A stretch of 64,000 nucleotides of DNA from Vibrio casei (GCF_002218025.2 NZ_AP018680.1:2108001-2172000); one strand, 5' to 3'. Positions 15,172 through 25,040 are shown, counted from the stretch's first letter. The notes: generated from the letters alone by a model not told the origin. Program-made: numbers and translations.

Positions 15172-16800
15172 ATGAGTCAGTTACTATCTTTTGATTTTTG
15201 GCAACGATTTGGGAAATCCCTTATCGTTGTTATCGCGGTGATGCCAGCCGCTGGTATCATGATATCACTCGGTAAAGTTGTCGCAATGTATGCCGGTGGT
15301 ATTGGTGCCATTGAAACACTAGGCGCTATTATGGAAAACATAGGCTGGGGGATCATAGTTAATCTTCACCTATTATTTGCTGTCGCTATTGGTGGATCAT
15401 GGGCTAAAGAACGTGCAGGAGGAGCATTTGCCGCGCTGATCGCCTTCATCTTAATTAACCGTATCACTGGGGTTATATTAGGCGTGGATAACGCTATGCT
15501 CAGTGATCCCGAGGCGGTTGTGATGAGCCTATTTGGTTCTGAGCTACCTGTCTCTCAATTCTTCACTAATATTTTGGGTGCTCCTGCTCTAAATATGGGT
15601 GTGTTTATCGGTATTATGTCTGGCTATTTAGGTGCCAACTTATTTAACCGTTATCATGACTTCGCTCGCTTACCTCAGGCATTAGCATTTTTCAACGGTA
15701 AGCGTTTTGTACCTTTTGTTGTTATTTTCTATTCGATGATTATTGCGTTTGCTTTATCAATCGTATGGCCTTTAATTCAAGGTGCGCTTAATGATTTTGG
15801 TCAATGGATTGCAACCTCTAAAGACACTGCGCCGATCACTGCTCCTTTCTTGTATGGTACGTTAGAGCGCTTATTACTGCCATTTGGTTTACACCACACT
15901 TTAACTATTCCAATGAATTACACCGAGTTGGGTGGTACTTATGAGCTTTTAACAGGGGTGAATGCGGGGGCAAGTGTTTATGGTCAAGATCCACTATGGC
16001 TTGCTTGGGTTAGCGATTTAAATAATCTTAAATTAAGCGATCCGACAACTTACCAACATCTATTAGATACGGTGCATCCAGCACGTTTTAAAGCGGGCCA
16101 AGTTATTATCGCAGCGTCTTCATTGATTGGTATTGGACTTGCGATGTATCACTGTGTTGATAGTGATAAGCGCGCACAATACAAGCCAATGTTTTTATCT
16201 GCGTGTCTTGCTGTGTTATTAACCGGTGTGACAGAGCCTATTGAATTCATGTTTATGTTTATTGCTCCTGTTTTGTATGTTGCGCATGCGGTATTAACAG
16301 GGATTGCATTTGCGTTGGTCGATGTGATGGACCTACGTATACATGCCTTTGGTTTGATTGAGTTACTCACTCGTATACCTATGATGGTTTCAGCGGGAAT
16401 CGGTGGTGATTTGGTTCGCTTCGCATTGGTTTCTATTGTTTTCTTTGGTGTTAACTATGGATTATTCCGTGTGCTCATTGTCAAATTTAAATTGCCAACA
16501 CCGGGCCGTATGGGTAACTACCTCGATGAAAGTTCAGAATCCATGTCAGAAGATGAGAAGATGGACATTATTATTCAGAATTTAGGTGGCCGTGCCAATA
16601 TTGCTGAGATTGATGCTTGTATGACTCGCTTGCGCATTACAGTTAATGACCCGCAGTTGGTTGCTGAATATGCATTATGGAAGCCGACAGGAGCACTTGG
16701 TGCTGTAATTAAAGAACAGGGAGTACAAGTTATTTATGGTCCAGGAGTGGATGTCATTAAATCTAGATTAGTTGAGAAGCTTTCAGCACAACCTGCGTAA
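15172..16800 (+). CDS. Alpha-glucoside PTS permease, IICB
   Basis: A 542-residue PTS transporter of the glucose/glucoside superfamily. The membrane IIC domain takes up residues 10-440 and includes the substrate-site motif LPFGLHHTLTIP and GVTEPIEFMFMF. A IIB domain follows at the C-terminus with the phosphorylated Cys in DACMTRLRITV. No IIA domain is fused, so a host IIA-Glc-type protein must supply the phosphate. The IIC-IIB order and the motifs fit the alpha-glucoside group, which imports maltose-like sugars as 6'-phosphates, rather than TreB, which has IIB first. It lies 59 bp after the glucosidase gene. Confidence 0.85.
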   Translation: MSQLLSFDFWQRFGKSLIVVIAVMPAAGIMISLGKVVAMYAGGIGAIETLGAIMENIGWGIIVNLHLLFAVAIGGSWAKERAGGAFAALIAFILINRITGVILGVDNAMLSDPEAVVMSLFGSELPVSQFFTNILGAPALNMGVFIGIMSGYLGANLFNRYHDFARLPQALAFFNGKRFVPFVVIFYSMIIAFALSIVWPLIQGALNDFGQWIATSKDTAPITAPFLYGTLERLLLPFGLHHTLTIPMNYTELGGTYELLTGVNAGASVYGQDPLWLAWVSDLNNLKLSDPTTYQHLLDTVHPARFKAGQVIIAASSLIGIGLAMYHCVDSDKRAQYKPMFLSACLAVLLTGVTEPIEFMFMFIAPVLYVAHAVLTGIAFALVDVMDLRIHAFGLIELLTRIPMMVSAGIGGDLVRFALVSIVFFGVNYGLFRVLIVKFKLPTPGRMGNYLDESSESMSEDEKMDIIIQNLGGRANIAEIDACMTRLRITVNDPQLVAEYALWKPTGALGAVIKEQGVQVIYGPGVDVIKSRLVEKLSAQPA

Positions 16801-16886
16801 TTCATTCTCTACCCTAGATAAAATAACCTCGAGAAACGCAGCCTTGAGCTGCGTTTAACTCGCTACAATGAATAAGTGAATAATAA

Positions 16887-17693
16887 ATGAAGTTAATGAC
16901 GCTAAATACCCATAGTTGGCAAGAAGAGAAACAACTAGAAAAGTTGGATGTGGTAGCGCAAGCCATTATCGAGCAAGGGTGCGATGTCGTTGCATTACAG
17001 GAAGTGAATCAACATCAAAATAGCCCGGCTGTTGATGCCAATATATTAACTAATCACACCGTGCTCGCTGATAACTATGGATATTTATTACAGAAAAAAC
17101 TCATGGAATACGGCTATCACTACCAACTTACATGGGATTTCGTTCATCAAAGTTATGACGTATATCAAGAGGGACTGGCATTCTTGACGCGACTGCCGAT
17201 TGTCGAGCATGAGGTCATTGACCTAAGTGATAACTATGATGTGAACTTTTGGAAACATAGGCGAGCAGTGCGTATTAAGGTCACTTCTCAACGAGGTGAT
17301 TTCAATCTTTATAATTGTCATTGCGGCTGGTGGAGTGACTCAGAGAGCTCATTTGAGGACCAGTTCAACAGAATAAAGGCAACATTATCAACAGAGTTGA
17401 GCTTTCTATTAGGCGATTTCAACAACCCAAGCCATATACGCAATGAAGGTTATGATTATGTATTACAGTGCGGTTTGATAGATTGTTATGAAATAGCAGA
17501 AATAAAAGACTCCGGAACTACTGTAATTAAAAATATTGACGGTTGGGAACAAAATAGCCAAGCGCTACGCATTGATTTGGTTCTTAGTAATCAACCGATG
17601 GTGGTAAAGCAGCATCAGGTGATTTTTAATAACGATTTTTATCCGGTTGTATCGGATCACTTTGGGGTTCTGGTGGAAGTAGACATTATTTAA
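16887..17693 (+). CDS. mapP: EEP-family phosphatase, probable maltose 6'-phosphate phosphatase MapP
   Basis: A 268-residue endonuclease/exonuclease/phosphatase-fold protein. Metal and catalytic residues are in place: Asn in LNTHSW, Glu in ALQEVNQ, the His pair region NCHCGWW, GDFNNP, and the final SDHFGV. The start MKLMTLNTHSWQEE is characteristic of the MapP group known from enterococci, which removes phosphate from maltose 6'-phosphate after PTS uptake. Its position directly after an alpha-glucoside PTS gene and a maltase-type glucosidase supports that role over a DNA-repair function. It is the last gene of the operon, 86 bp after the permease. The 267 bp that follow hold no recognised gene. 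Confidence 0.75.
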   Translation: MKLMTLNTHSWQEEKQLEKLDVVAQAIIEQGCDVVALQEVNQHQNSPAVDANILTNHTVLADNYGYLLQKKLMEYGYHYQLTWDFVHQSYDVYQEGLAFLTRLPIVEHEVIDLSDNYDVNFWKHRRAVRIKVTSQRGDFNLYNCHCGWWSDSESSFEDQFNRIKATLSTELSFLLGDFNNPSHIRNEGYDYVLQCGLIDCYEIAEIKDSGTTVIKNIDGWEQNSQALRIDLVLSNQPMVVKQHQVIFNNDFYPVVSDHFGVLVEVDII

Positions 17694-17960
17694 TGTTTAT
17701 TCATAGACTAAACCTTAAGCAATACTGGACTTTTAATTACGTGACTTTGCAATACCTGTAGTTATTCAGGACTTTCTAATTTAGTAAAGGCGCTGACACG
17801 TTTTTGTCCAAAAATCAGTTACGTTGAATGTCAGTTACCTTAACAAGCTTAAAATGAGACGAGTCAAAAATGATACTTAGATGGCTGTCAGATATGATTA
17901 ATTTCTCATCAAATCTGACAGATCAAGTTAAGACTTACTCGTATAATTGATAGCAAGATA

Positions 17961-19148
17961 TTAAGTGGTCCACTCATCAATCATGTCAGACCAGTCCTGC
18001 AACATGGCCGCGCGCTGTTCTCGGTATTCGGCTTTATTGTAAACAGCCCTCACTCCTTTCTGTTCGTGCGCCAGGCATTTTTCTATCCAATCAGTGTTGT
18101 ATCCTGCTTCATGCAGCAGTGTACTCGCTGTTCTACGAAGGTCATGCGGCCCAAACTTACTTAGTGACTGCCCATCCTTCTGCGCAGCCTTGTATGTTAG
18201 AGCCAATACACGATTCATTGTCGCACTGCTCATTGGGGCATCTGAGTCATAACGAGAAGGAAGAATGTAATCAGACCCACCGGCAAATGTCTTCAAGGCG
18301 ATCAAAATATCCATCACCTGGCGTGACAAAAACACCAGATGCGGGTTACGTCGTTTCATCCTTTCTTTAGGGATTGTCCACAACGCTTCGCTAAAGTTAA
18401 TTTCACTCCAAGTTGCATTGGTTAACTCGCTTTTACGTACCATAGTCAGCAAAAGCAACTTTACCGCAGCACGAATCGAAGGCGTGGTTCCTACCTTTTC
18501 CATATAGCGGTACATCAAACCGATCTCAGCAGGTGATAATGTTCGGTCTCTTGGCTCAAACCGAGCGATACTTGCAGGCCTCACCAAATCTGCCGGGTTC
18601 TCAACTTTCTGCCCTCTCTCAATTGCCCACCGATACACCTGGAGTACAATATCACGCGTGTGTACAGCCGTTGCGGGCGCGCCACGCTCTACTATCGCGT
18701 CAGTCAGTGCTCGCAGATCTTCATGGGTAATTTCTGTGAGTTTCCAATTACCAAATTTATCTTTAAGTTCTCGGGCATAGACTGAACGACGCATATCCCA
18801 GGTGGAATCGGCCATCTGATAGCCACGCAGCCATTTTATAGCCCAGGCACCAAAAGTTTCAGCATCTTTCGTTCTCGCCTTCGCACGGGCTTTCTCTTTG
18901 GCCGGTGACTTTCCATCAATAACCATTCTCTTCGCTTCATTGAGGCGCTCACGCGCTTCTGCTAGCGTGATGCCCCCTACTCCGTAGCGTCCAAAGGTGA
19001 TGGTTTCTTGCCTGCCATTGATTGAGTAGTTGTAGCGAAAGGAGATAGACCCCGCTTTGGTGACAGCAACATAGAGGCCATCACGGTCATTGACTTTGTA
19101 AAGTTTACCTTTGGGGTTGAGATTGCGTAGCTTGGTATCAGTCAGCAT
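17961..19148 (-). CDS. P4-type tyrosine integrase of a guaA-associated island
   Basis: A 395-residue site-specific recombinase. The N-terminal DUF4102-like arm-binding domain (MLTDTKLRNLNPKGKLYKV, RQETITFGRYG) is followed by a core-binding domain and a catalytic domain. Catalytic residues are visible: Arg in TMVRKSELTNATW, HDLRRTAS, the His in LAHEQKG, and the nucleophile Tyr in VRAVYNKAEY. The start lies about 310 bp from the 3' end of guaA, a known integration site for genomic islands. The matching site at the far end was not found. The gene is intact. Confidence 0.9.
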   Translation of the reverse strand: MLTDTKLRNLNPKGKLYKVNDRDGLYVAVTKAGSISFRYNYSINGRQETITFGRYGVGGITLAEARERLNEAKRMVIDGKSPAKEKARAKARTKDAETFGAWAIKWLRGYQMADSTWDMRRSVYARELKDKFGNWKLTEITHEDLRALTDAIVERGAPATAVHTRDIVLQVYRWAIERGQKVENPADLVRPASIARFEPRDRTLSPAEIGLMYRYMEKVGTTPSIRAAVKLLLLTMVRKSELTNATWSEINFSEALWTIPKERMKRRNPHLVFLSRQVMDILIALKTFAGGSDYILPSRYDSDAPMSSATMNRVLALTYKAAQKDGQSLSKFGPHDLRRTASTLLHEAGYNTDWIEKCLAHEQKGVRAVYNKAEYREQRAAMLQDWSDMIDEWTT

Positions 19149-19172
19149 GTTTCGACCTATTATTCTTATTTA

Positions 19173-19320
19173 ATACCATGCTGAAACACCTCTAAAAAAC
19201 TAGAGATTAATACTTATAAAACAGATAGATATAAAAATTTAATACCATACCCCATCAAAAACACTCAGCATGGTATCGGGCGTAATCCATGGCATTACCG
19301 ATGAATCATACCCATCAAAA
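19173..19320. promoter_or_regulatory. Inverted and direct repeats upstream of the integrase gene
   Basis: ATACCATGCTGA (19173-19184) and TCAGCATGGTAT (19265-19276) are perfect inverted copies. A related AATACCATAC lies at 19241-19250. CCCATCAAAA occurs at 19251-19260 and again at 19311-19320, exactly 60 bp apart. Such sets near integrase genes often serve as arm-type integrase or excisionase sites and as autoregulatory operators. The crossover site itself could not be placed. Confidence 0.5.
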
Positions 19321-19386
19321 TACCACGGTCAAACCGTGCTTGGCGTTGCCAGACATTGCCAAAAATGACTAGGCCAAAAACAAAAA

Positions 19387-19408
19387 AAGTCCGCAATTAC
19401 GCGGACTT
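19387..19408 (-). terminator. Terminator after guaA
   Basis: A perfect 8-bp stem AAGTCCGC / GCGGACTT with a 6-base loop, followed on the minus strand by a run of T. It lies 48 bp beyond the guaA stop, before the integrase control region. Confidence 0.8.
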
Positions 19409-19455
19409 AAGGTTGATTTAGTGCCTGTTAATGCCAGACCTTTCTTAAAGGAAGA

Positions 19456-21033
19456 TTATTCCCACTCAATCGTCGCGGGTGGTTTGCCTGAAATATCGTA
19501 AACCACACGAGAGATACCATCGATTTCATTGATGATACGGTTAGAAACCTTACCTAGGAAATCGTATGGTAGGTGCGCCCAATGTGCGGTCATGAAATCA
19601 ATGGTTTCTACCGCGCGTAGTGATACAACCCAATCGTATTTACGGCCATCGCCCATGACGCCAACCGAGCGTACAGGTAGGAATACCGTAAAGGCTTGAG
19701 ATACTTTATTATAAAGATCCGCAGCATGAAGCTCTTCAATGAAGATAGCATCGGCGCGACGTAGTAAGTCACAGTATTCTTTCTTCACTTCACCCAGTAC
19801 ACGCACACCTAGACCAGGACCAGGGAATGGGTGACGGTAAAGCATGTTGTACGGCAAACCTAGCTCTAGGCCAATCTTACGTACTTCATCTTTAAACAGT
19901 TCGCGTAATGGCTCAACTAAGCCCATTTCCATATCATCAGGCAAGCCGCCAACGTTATGGTGAGATTTGATCACGTGCGCTTTACCGGTTTTCGATGCCG
20001 CAGACTCAATCACATCTGGGTAGATAGTGCCTTGAGCTAACCATTTAGCATTTTGAAGTTTCTTCGATTCTTCATCAAAGATATCGACAAAAACATGACC
20101 AATAATTTTACGTTTCGCTTCTGGTTCCGCTTCGCCACCAAGTGCATCAAGGAAGCGATTTTCTGCATCAACATGAATAATGTTAAGACCGAAGTGATCG
20201 CCAAACATGTCCATCACTTGCTCGGCTTCGTTCAAACGCAATAAGCCGTTATCAACGAATACACAGGTAAGCTTAGGACCAATTGCGCGGTGGATTAGCA
20301 TTGCAACCACTGACGAATCAACACCACCAGATAGACCTAGGATCACTTCATCATCGCCCACTTGCTCTTTAATGCGAGCAACCGCGTCTTCGATGATTGA
20401 AGATGGCGTCCATAGTTTGCTACAACCACAGATGTTCAACACAAAGTTCTCAAGCATGCGTAAGCCTTGACGAGTGTGCGTCACTTCTGGGTGAAATTGT
20501 ACGCCGTAGAAGCGTTTTTCATCATTAGCCATTGCCGCGTATGGGCAAGTATCCGTTTGAGCAACTTTGGTGAAATCACTTGGGATCTCGACCACTTTAT
20601 CACCGTGGCTCATCCAAACATCTAAAAGCGGTTTGCCATCTTCAGAGATTGCATCTTCAATGTTGGCAAACAAAGCGCAGTCTTCAACCATTTTCACTTG
20701 CGCGTAGCCAAACTCACGTTCATTAGAACCGGCGACTTTACCACCTAGTTGCTCAGACATGGTTTGCATGCCGTAACAAACGCCAAATACCGGTACGCCA
20801 GCATTAAAAACATATTCAGGTGCGCGAGGAGAACCGGCTTCTGTGACGCTTTCAGGTCCACCAGATAAGATAATACCGTTTGGATTAAATTCGCGGATAT
20901 CCGCTTCGTCTACATCCCAGCTCCACAGTTCACAGTACACACCGATTTCACGGATACGACGAGCAATCAATTGAGTGTATTGAGAGCCAAAATCTAAAAT
21001 TAAAATGCGTTCAGCATGGATATTGGTTGTCAT
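19456..21033 (-). CDS. guaA: GMP synthase (glutamine-hydrolysing)
   Basis: A 525-residue enzyme that converts XMP to GMP using ATP and glutamine. The class I amidotransferase domain (residues 8-205) has the catalytic Cys in VFGVCYGMQ and the His in GVQFHPEV. The ATP-pyrophosphatase domain has the P-loop SGGVDSSV, and the C-terminal dimer domain ends [10 protein letters not shown]. It follows guaB on the same strand with a 172-bp gap, so the two form the usual guaBA operon. The 3' end is intact even though an island integrase sits next to it, which is normal for islands that restore the target gene on insertion. Confidence 0.98.
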   Translation of the reverse strand: MTTNIHAERILILDFGSQYTQLIARRIREIGVYCELWSWDVDEADIREFNPNGIILSGGPESVTEAGSPRAPEYVFNAGVPVFGVCYGMQTMSEQLGGKVAGSNEREFGYAQVKMVEDCALFANIEDAISEDGKPLLDVWMSHGDKVVEIPSDFTKVAQTDTCPYAAMANDEKRFYGVQFHPEVTHTRQGLRMLENFVLNICGCSKLWTPSSIIEDAVARIKEQVGDDEVILGLSGGVDSSVVAMLIHRAIGPKLTCVFVDNGLLRLNEAEQVMDMFGDHFGLNIIHVDAENRFLDALGGEAEPEAKRKIIGHVFVDIFDEESKKLQNAKWLAQGTIYPDVIESAASKTGKAHVIKSHHNVGGLPDDMEMGLVEPLRELFKDEVRKIGLELGLPYNMLYRHPFPGPGLGVRVLGEVKKEYCDLLRRADAIFIEELHAADLYNKVSQAFTVFLPVRSVGVMGDGRKYDWVVSLRAVETIDFMTAHWAHLPYDFLGKVSNRIINEIDGISRVVYDISGKPPATIEWE

Positions 21034-21067
21034 TAGTGTTCTCTAATAATCTAATCAAAGTGGGTGT

Positions 21068-21122
21068 GGTACGAGTTTCGAGAAGACTAGCTTCCCTTTG
21101 TTTAAACTCAAACACTCGTACC
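21068..21122. other. Hairpin in the guaB-guaA gap
   Basis: GGTACGAGT (21068-21076) and ACTCGTACC (21114-21122) form a perfect 9-bp stem around a 37-base loop. There is no T-run, so it is not a standard terminator. It could stabilise or process the guaB transcript or tune guaA expression. Confidence 0.45.
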
Positions 21123-21205
21123 ATTAAAAATTTTCATAGCAAATGCCAAGTCAGATCTGGGTAAAGCTTCACCGTAATGACTCACTTTACCCATAGATTA
21201 AAGAC

Positions 21206-22669
21206 TTACATTCTGTTGTAGTTTGGTGCTTCTTTGGTGATCTGCACATCATGCACATGCGACTCTTGCATGCCCGCACCTGAGATACGAACAAACTCAG
21301 CTTTAGTACGCATATCTTCGATGGTTGCGCTACCGGTTAAGCCCATACTTGAACGTAAACCACCCATTTGTTGGTGGATAATTTCTTTTAGGCGACCTTT
21401 GTATGCGATGCGACCTTCAATACCTTCTGGTACTAGCTTGTCTGCAGCATTATCCGATTGGAAGTAACGGTCAGATGAACCTTGAGACATCGCACCTAGT
21501 GAACCCATACCACGGTAAGACTTGTAAGAACGACCTTGGAAAAGAATTACTTCACCCGGGGCTTCTTCTGTACCTGCAAACATAGAGCCAACCATGACGC
21601 AAGATGCGCCAGCGGCAATCGCTTTACAGATATCACCAGAGAAACGAATACCACCATCAGCAATCACAGGAATGCCAAATTCAGCTGCTGCACTTGCCGC
21701 TTCTGAAATAGCCGTAATTTGCGGAACGCCAACACCCGTTACGATACGAGTAGTACAAATCGAACCCGGGCCAATACCCACTTTAACCGCATCAACACCT
21801 GCATCGATAAGAGCACGCGCCCCCGCTGCAGTTGCTACGTTACCACCGATGATTTGTAGATCAGGATATAGTGCGCGTGTTTCTTTAATGCGATCAAGTA
21901 CGCCTTGCGAGTGACCATGTGATGAGTCAATCAATAGCACATCAACGCCAGCTTCAACTAACGCTTTAACACGCTCTTCGTTACCAGCGCCTGCGCCAAC
22001 CGCTGCGCCAACACGCAATCGGCCGCGCTCATCTTTACAAGCGTTCGGTTTACGTTCCGCTTTTTGGAAATCTTTTGCCGTGATCATGCCTGACAGTTGG
22101 AAAGCATCATTGACGACCAATACTTTCTCAACACGATAGGCTTGCATGCATTGCTGAACTTCACTCATTGATGCGCCTTCTTTTACAGAAGCAAGGCGAT
22201 CTTTTGGTGTCATTACTTGTTCAACAGTTTTAGTTAAATCGGTTACAAAACGCACATCACGACCGGTAATAATACCGACAAGATCGTTGCTTTGTGTCAC
22301 AACAGGAAAACCAGCAAAACCGTGTTTCTCGGTTAATGCTTTTACATCAGCAATGGTTTCATCAGGACGGATTGTCACAGGATTGCTAACCACACCCGCT
22401 TCGTAAATTTTTACTAAGCGAACTTCTTCAGCTTGTTGCTCGATCGACATATTCTTGTGAATAAAACCGATACCGCCTTCTTGAGCTAAAGCAATAGCCA
22501 AACGAGCTTCTGTTACCGTATCCATAGCGGCAGAGATCATTGGTACATTAAGGGTGATCTTTTTAGTCAACTGAGTGCGAAGATCAGCTGTATTTGGAAG
22601 AACAGTGGAGTGTGCTGGGACGAGCAGTACGTCATCAAACGTTAAAGCTTCTTTAGCGATTCGTAACAT
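21206..22669 (-). CDS. guaB: Inosine-5'-monophosphate dehydrogenase
   Basis: A 487-residue enzyme that oxidises IMP to XMP with NAD+, the committed step to GMP. It has the N-terminal barrel start [15 protein letters not shown], a CBS-domain pair at about residues 95-205 ([29 protein letters not shown]), the catalytic loop [13 protein letters not shown] with the active-site Cys near 305, and the flap region ([11 protein letters not shown]). Length is normal. It is the first gene of guaBA. A promoter with a GC-rich discriminator and a PurR-like site lies upstream at 22795-22822. Confidence 0.98.
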   Translation of the reverse strand: MLRIAKEALTFDDVLLVPAHSTVLPNTADLRTQLTKKITLNVPMISAAMDTVTEARLAIALAQEGGIGFIHKNMSIEQQAEEVRLVKIYEAGVVSNPVTIRPDETIADVKALTEKHGFAGFPVVTQSNDLVGIITGRDVRFVTDLTKTVEQVMTPKDRLASVKEGASMSEVQQCMQAYRVEKVLVVNDAFQLSGMITAKDFQKAERKPNACKDERGRLRVGAAVGAGAGNEERVKALVEAGVDVLLIDSSHGHSQGVLDRIKETRALYPDLQIIGGNVATAAGARALIDAGVDAVKVGIGPGSICTTRIVTGVGVPQITAISEAASAAAEFGIPVIADGGIRFSGDICKAIAAGASCVMVGSMFAGTEEAPGEVILFQGRSYKSYRGMGSLGAMSQGSSDRYFQSDNAADKLVPEGIEGRIAYKGRLKEIIHQQMGGLRSSMGLTGSATIEDMRTKAEFVRISGAGMQESHVHDVQITKEAPNYNRM

Positions 22670-22794
22670 TGCAATATCTCACATAAGAGTGTTAGAAGGA
22701 TAAATCCCACTTTTTGAGTCTAAACCCATCAGCGATAAATTCATTTCGTCGTTTCGCATAACAAAATAAATTTGGGATTTGATATTGCAGCGGG

Positions 22795-22822
22795 ATTATA
22801 CGCCTCGCGCAATCGTTTGACT
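22795..22822 (-). promoter_or_regulatory. guaB promoter with PurR-like box
   Basis: On the minus strand a perfect TATAAT (22800-22795) is followed by a GC-rich stretch (CCCGCTGC), typical of promoters under stringent control. Just upstream, 22807-22822 reads on the plus strand GCGCAATCGTTTGACT, close to the PurR consensus CGCAAACGTTTGCG, and overlaps the -35 region. The rest of the 330-bp guaB-xseA gap shows nothing else clear. Confidence 0.55.
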
Positions 22823-22999
22823 AGACGTTTTTATAGTTTCTTTATTAAAATTTAGTGAATAATGTAAAATCGTATTCAAGTGGCTGAAAATTGTATAATA
22901 CAGGTTCTATTTGTCCGTTATTTCTAGGTTGGCACTCCCTTAGATTCGTATTTAAAGATCAAATACCGCTATACTAAGCTTCTATTTGTAACCCTATAA

Positions 23000-24349
23000 T
23001 TGAGATTAACCACCGCCATGAGCTCTAATACCAATCCAAATATATTTACCGTTTCTCGTTTAAATGCAGAAGTCCGAATGCTGCTAGAAAATGAAATGGG
23101 GATCGTTTGGCTAGTCGGTGAGCTCTCTAATTTTTCAGCCCCAGTTTCTGGGCATTGGTATTTCTCTCTTAAAGATTCTCGAGCACAAGTGAAGTGCGCC
23201 ATGTTTAAAGGGAATAATCGACGAGTCGTCTTTAAACCCGCCAATGGTAATCAAGTTCTCGTCAAAGCTCGTTTATCACTATATGAGCCTCGCGGTGACT
23301 ATCAGCTTATTATTGAAAGTATGCAGCCAGAGGGAGATGGTCGCCTACAGCAAATGTTCGATGAATTAAAAATGAAACTGGCTGGTGAAGGTTTATTTGC
23401 TCAAAGCTTAAAGCAACCTTTGCCGAAAAATCCAAAGTGTATTGGGGTAATTACCTCGAAAACAGGCGCAGCACTCTATGACATCTTAGATGTATTAAAA
23501 CGCCGAGATCCTAGCTTGCCCGTTATTATCTACCCTACTGTTGTGCAAGGAGAAGATGCCCCCTTTAAAATAGCGCAGGCAATTGGACGAGCAAACACTC
23601 GTAATGAGTGTGATATTTTAATTGTTGGTCGAGGTGGGGGTTCATTGGAAGATCTGTGGTGCTTTAACCATGAAATTGTGGCAAGGACAATTGCAGCAAG
23701 CCAAATACCCATCGTCAGCGCCGTCGGCCATGAAATTGATGTCACGATTGCCGATTTTGTTGCCGATGTCCGAGCACCAACGCCCTCTGCGGCAGCTGAA
23801 ATAGTGAGCCGAGATAATAGCCATAAAGATCACACTCTAGTCACTAAACAGCAAAGACTTCAAAGTGCGTGGCGACAATATTTAAGTGATCAAAAAGTTC
23901 TGTTAAACCGTCTCACTCATCAATTAGAAAGACGTCACCCGCGCTACCAATTAGAAAAACAAAGCCAACGGTTGGATGACATATCTGCTCGCCTTTATAG
24001 AGCCACACGTAAAAAAATAGACATTTTGTATCGTCAATTAGAAAACACCCAGCAGAGTCTTGGCTTCTACTCACCAGCTAATACATTAAATCGTCAACGG
24101 TACAACTTACAGCAAAAGCAAGATCGTTTAATTCAATCGATGAAAAGCCAATTAATACAAAACAAACACCAGCTTGCACTGAGAGTTGAGAAGCTCGATA
24201 CTGTTAGCCCTCTATCAACATTAAAACGAGGGTACTCGATTACAAAAAACAATGATGGGGAACTAATCACTCAAGTCGAACAACTAAAATCAGGTCAAGA
24301 AATTAGCACTACCTTTGCTAACGGTACTGTTCGCTCTATCGTTAAATGA
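23000..24349 (+). CDS. xseA: Exodeoxyribonuclease VII large subunit
   Basis: A 449-residue protein, the catalytic subunit of the single-strand-specific exonuclease VII used in mismatch repair. It has the N-terminal OB-fold (FTVSRLNAEVRMLLE, ISNF-like LSNFSAPVSGHWYFSLKD), the core motif GVITSKTGAALYDI, the glycine-rich stretch DILIVGRGGGSLEDLW, and SAVGHEIDVTIADFVADVRAPTPS split over two neighbouring motifs, followed by a long coiled-coil region. It is divergent from guaB, the order usual in gamma-proteobacteria. Its stop codon abuts the original end of the convergent yfgJ-like gene. Confidence 0.97.
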   Translation: MRLTTAMSSNTNPNIFTVSRLNAEVRMLLENEMGIVWLVGELSNFSAPVSGHWYFSLKDSRAQVKCAMFKGNNRRVVFKPANGNQVLVKARLSLYEPRGDYQLIIESMQPEGDGRLQQMFDELKMKLAGEGLFAQSLKQPLPKNPKCIGVITSKTGAALYDILDVLKRRDPSLPVIIYPTVVQGEDAPFKIAQAIGRANTRNECDILIVGRGGGSLEDLWCFNHEIVARTIAASQIPIVSAVGHEIDVTIADFVADVRAPTPSAAAEIVSRDNSHKDHTLVTKQQRLQSAWRQYLSDQKVLLNRLTHQLERRHPRYQLEKQSQRLDDISARLYRATRKKIDILYRQLENTQQSLGFYSPANTLNRQRYNLQQKQDRLIQSMKSQLIQNKHQLALRVEKLDTVSPLSTLKRGYSITKNNDGELITQVEQLKSGQEISTTFANGTVRSIVK

Positions 24350-24602
24350 TCATTTCTCATCGTTAGGCTCAAATTCAACGTTGATACGAGACTTGGATTT
24401 GAGTTCATTACAAAAGAAAACAGAAATAATTTGTCACCCCACAAGCTTGAATAAGGCTTAATTTATTTCTGCAATCCGGACATGTTGTAATTTTTTCCAT
24501 ATCAATTTGACAATAATCGCAATGATACCTTTGTTCATCTTTAGCTGTTTTTTCTTTCCAGACCAAAAGACTTTCCCTATGAGGGCTAATATTCGACGCC
24601 AT
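24350..24602 (-). pseudogene. yfgJ: YfgJ-like zinc-ribbon protein with +1 frameshift
   Basis: The ATG frame (24408-24602) gives 64 residues with zinc-ribbon pairs HCDYC and TCPDCRNKL and the family stretch LIQACGVTNYFC. It then ends early (FCFLL). One base further on, another frame continues with CNELKSKSRINVEFEPNDEK and stops at 24350, directly against the xseA stop. Removing one T from the TTTT run near 24411 restores YFCFLCNEL, the last CxxC of the ribbon. E. coli yfgJ lies in the same place between xseA and der. So this is a one-base frameshift or a sequencing error in a homopolymer. The function of YfgJ is unknown. Confidence 0.75.
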
Positions 24603-25040
24603 AGTAACCTCATCACATTCTATATTTCCAGTAGCCTAACATTATGACCCCCCATGAATGCATATAAATCATTTATAGCAAACATCATCACAAAGTTGTC
24701 TTCTTATGGTGTTAATTCATATCAAACTAAGATTAAATATAAATAACGCCTTTCTTGCCATTTTTTAGATCTTAATACGATCTTGAGCTTTCTTACTTCT
24801 GATCAGCGATCTACCCCTTTAAGAATATTTATATCACCATATCCCGAAAGCATAAGTTACATGTTCTGCATTTCAATTTTAAAAAGCATAAAAAACCAAA
24901 ACAAACAAAATAAACCTCATGATCCAATATTTTCAATATGACTAAAATCACAATAAAGACTATAAAACTAAAAGATCATTACTTAGTAGAAGAACGCTCT
25001 GCCATATAAACATCATTTCCTATAGAAAATTTAAGACAAA
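24603..25040. other. AT-rich gap without recognised features
   Basis: About 440 bp between the yfgJ-like start and the der terminator. No reading frame with a plausible product, no repeat and no RNA gene could be recognised. It presumably holds the promoter for the minus-strand yfgJ-like gene. Confidence 0.5.

Noticed and set aside
13379..16800. Trehalose operon (treC-treB) reading
   Set aside because: The permease has IIC before IIB, unlike TreB, and a MapP-like phosphatase follows; a maltose-type substrate fits better, though trehalose is not excluded.
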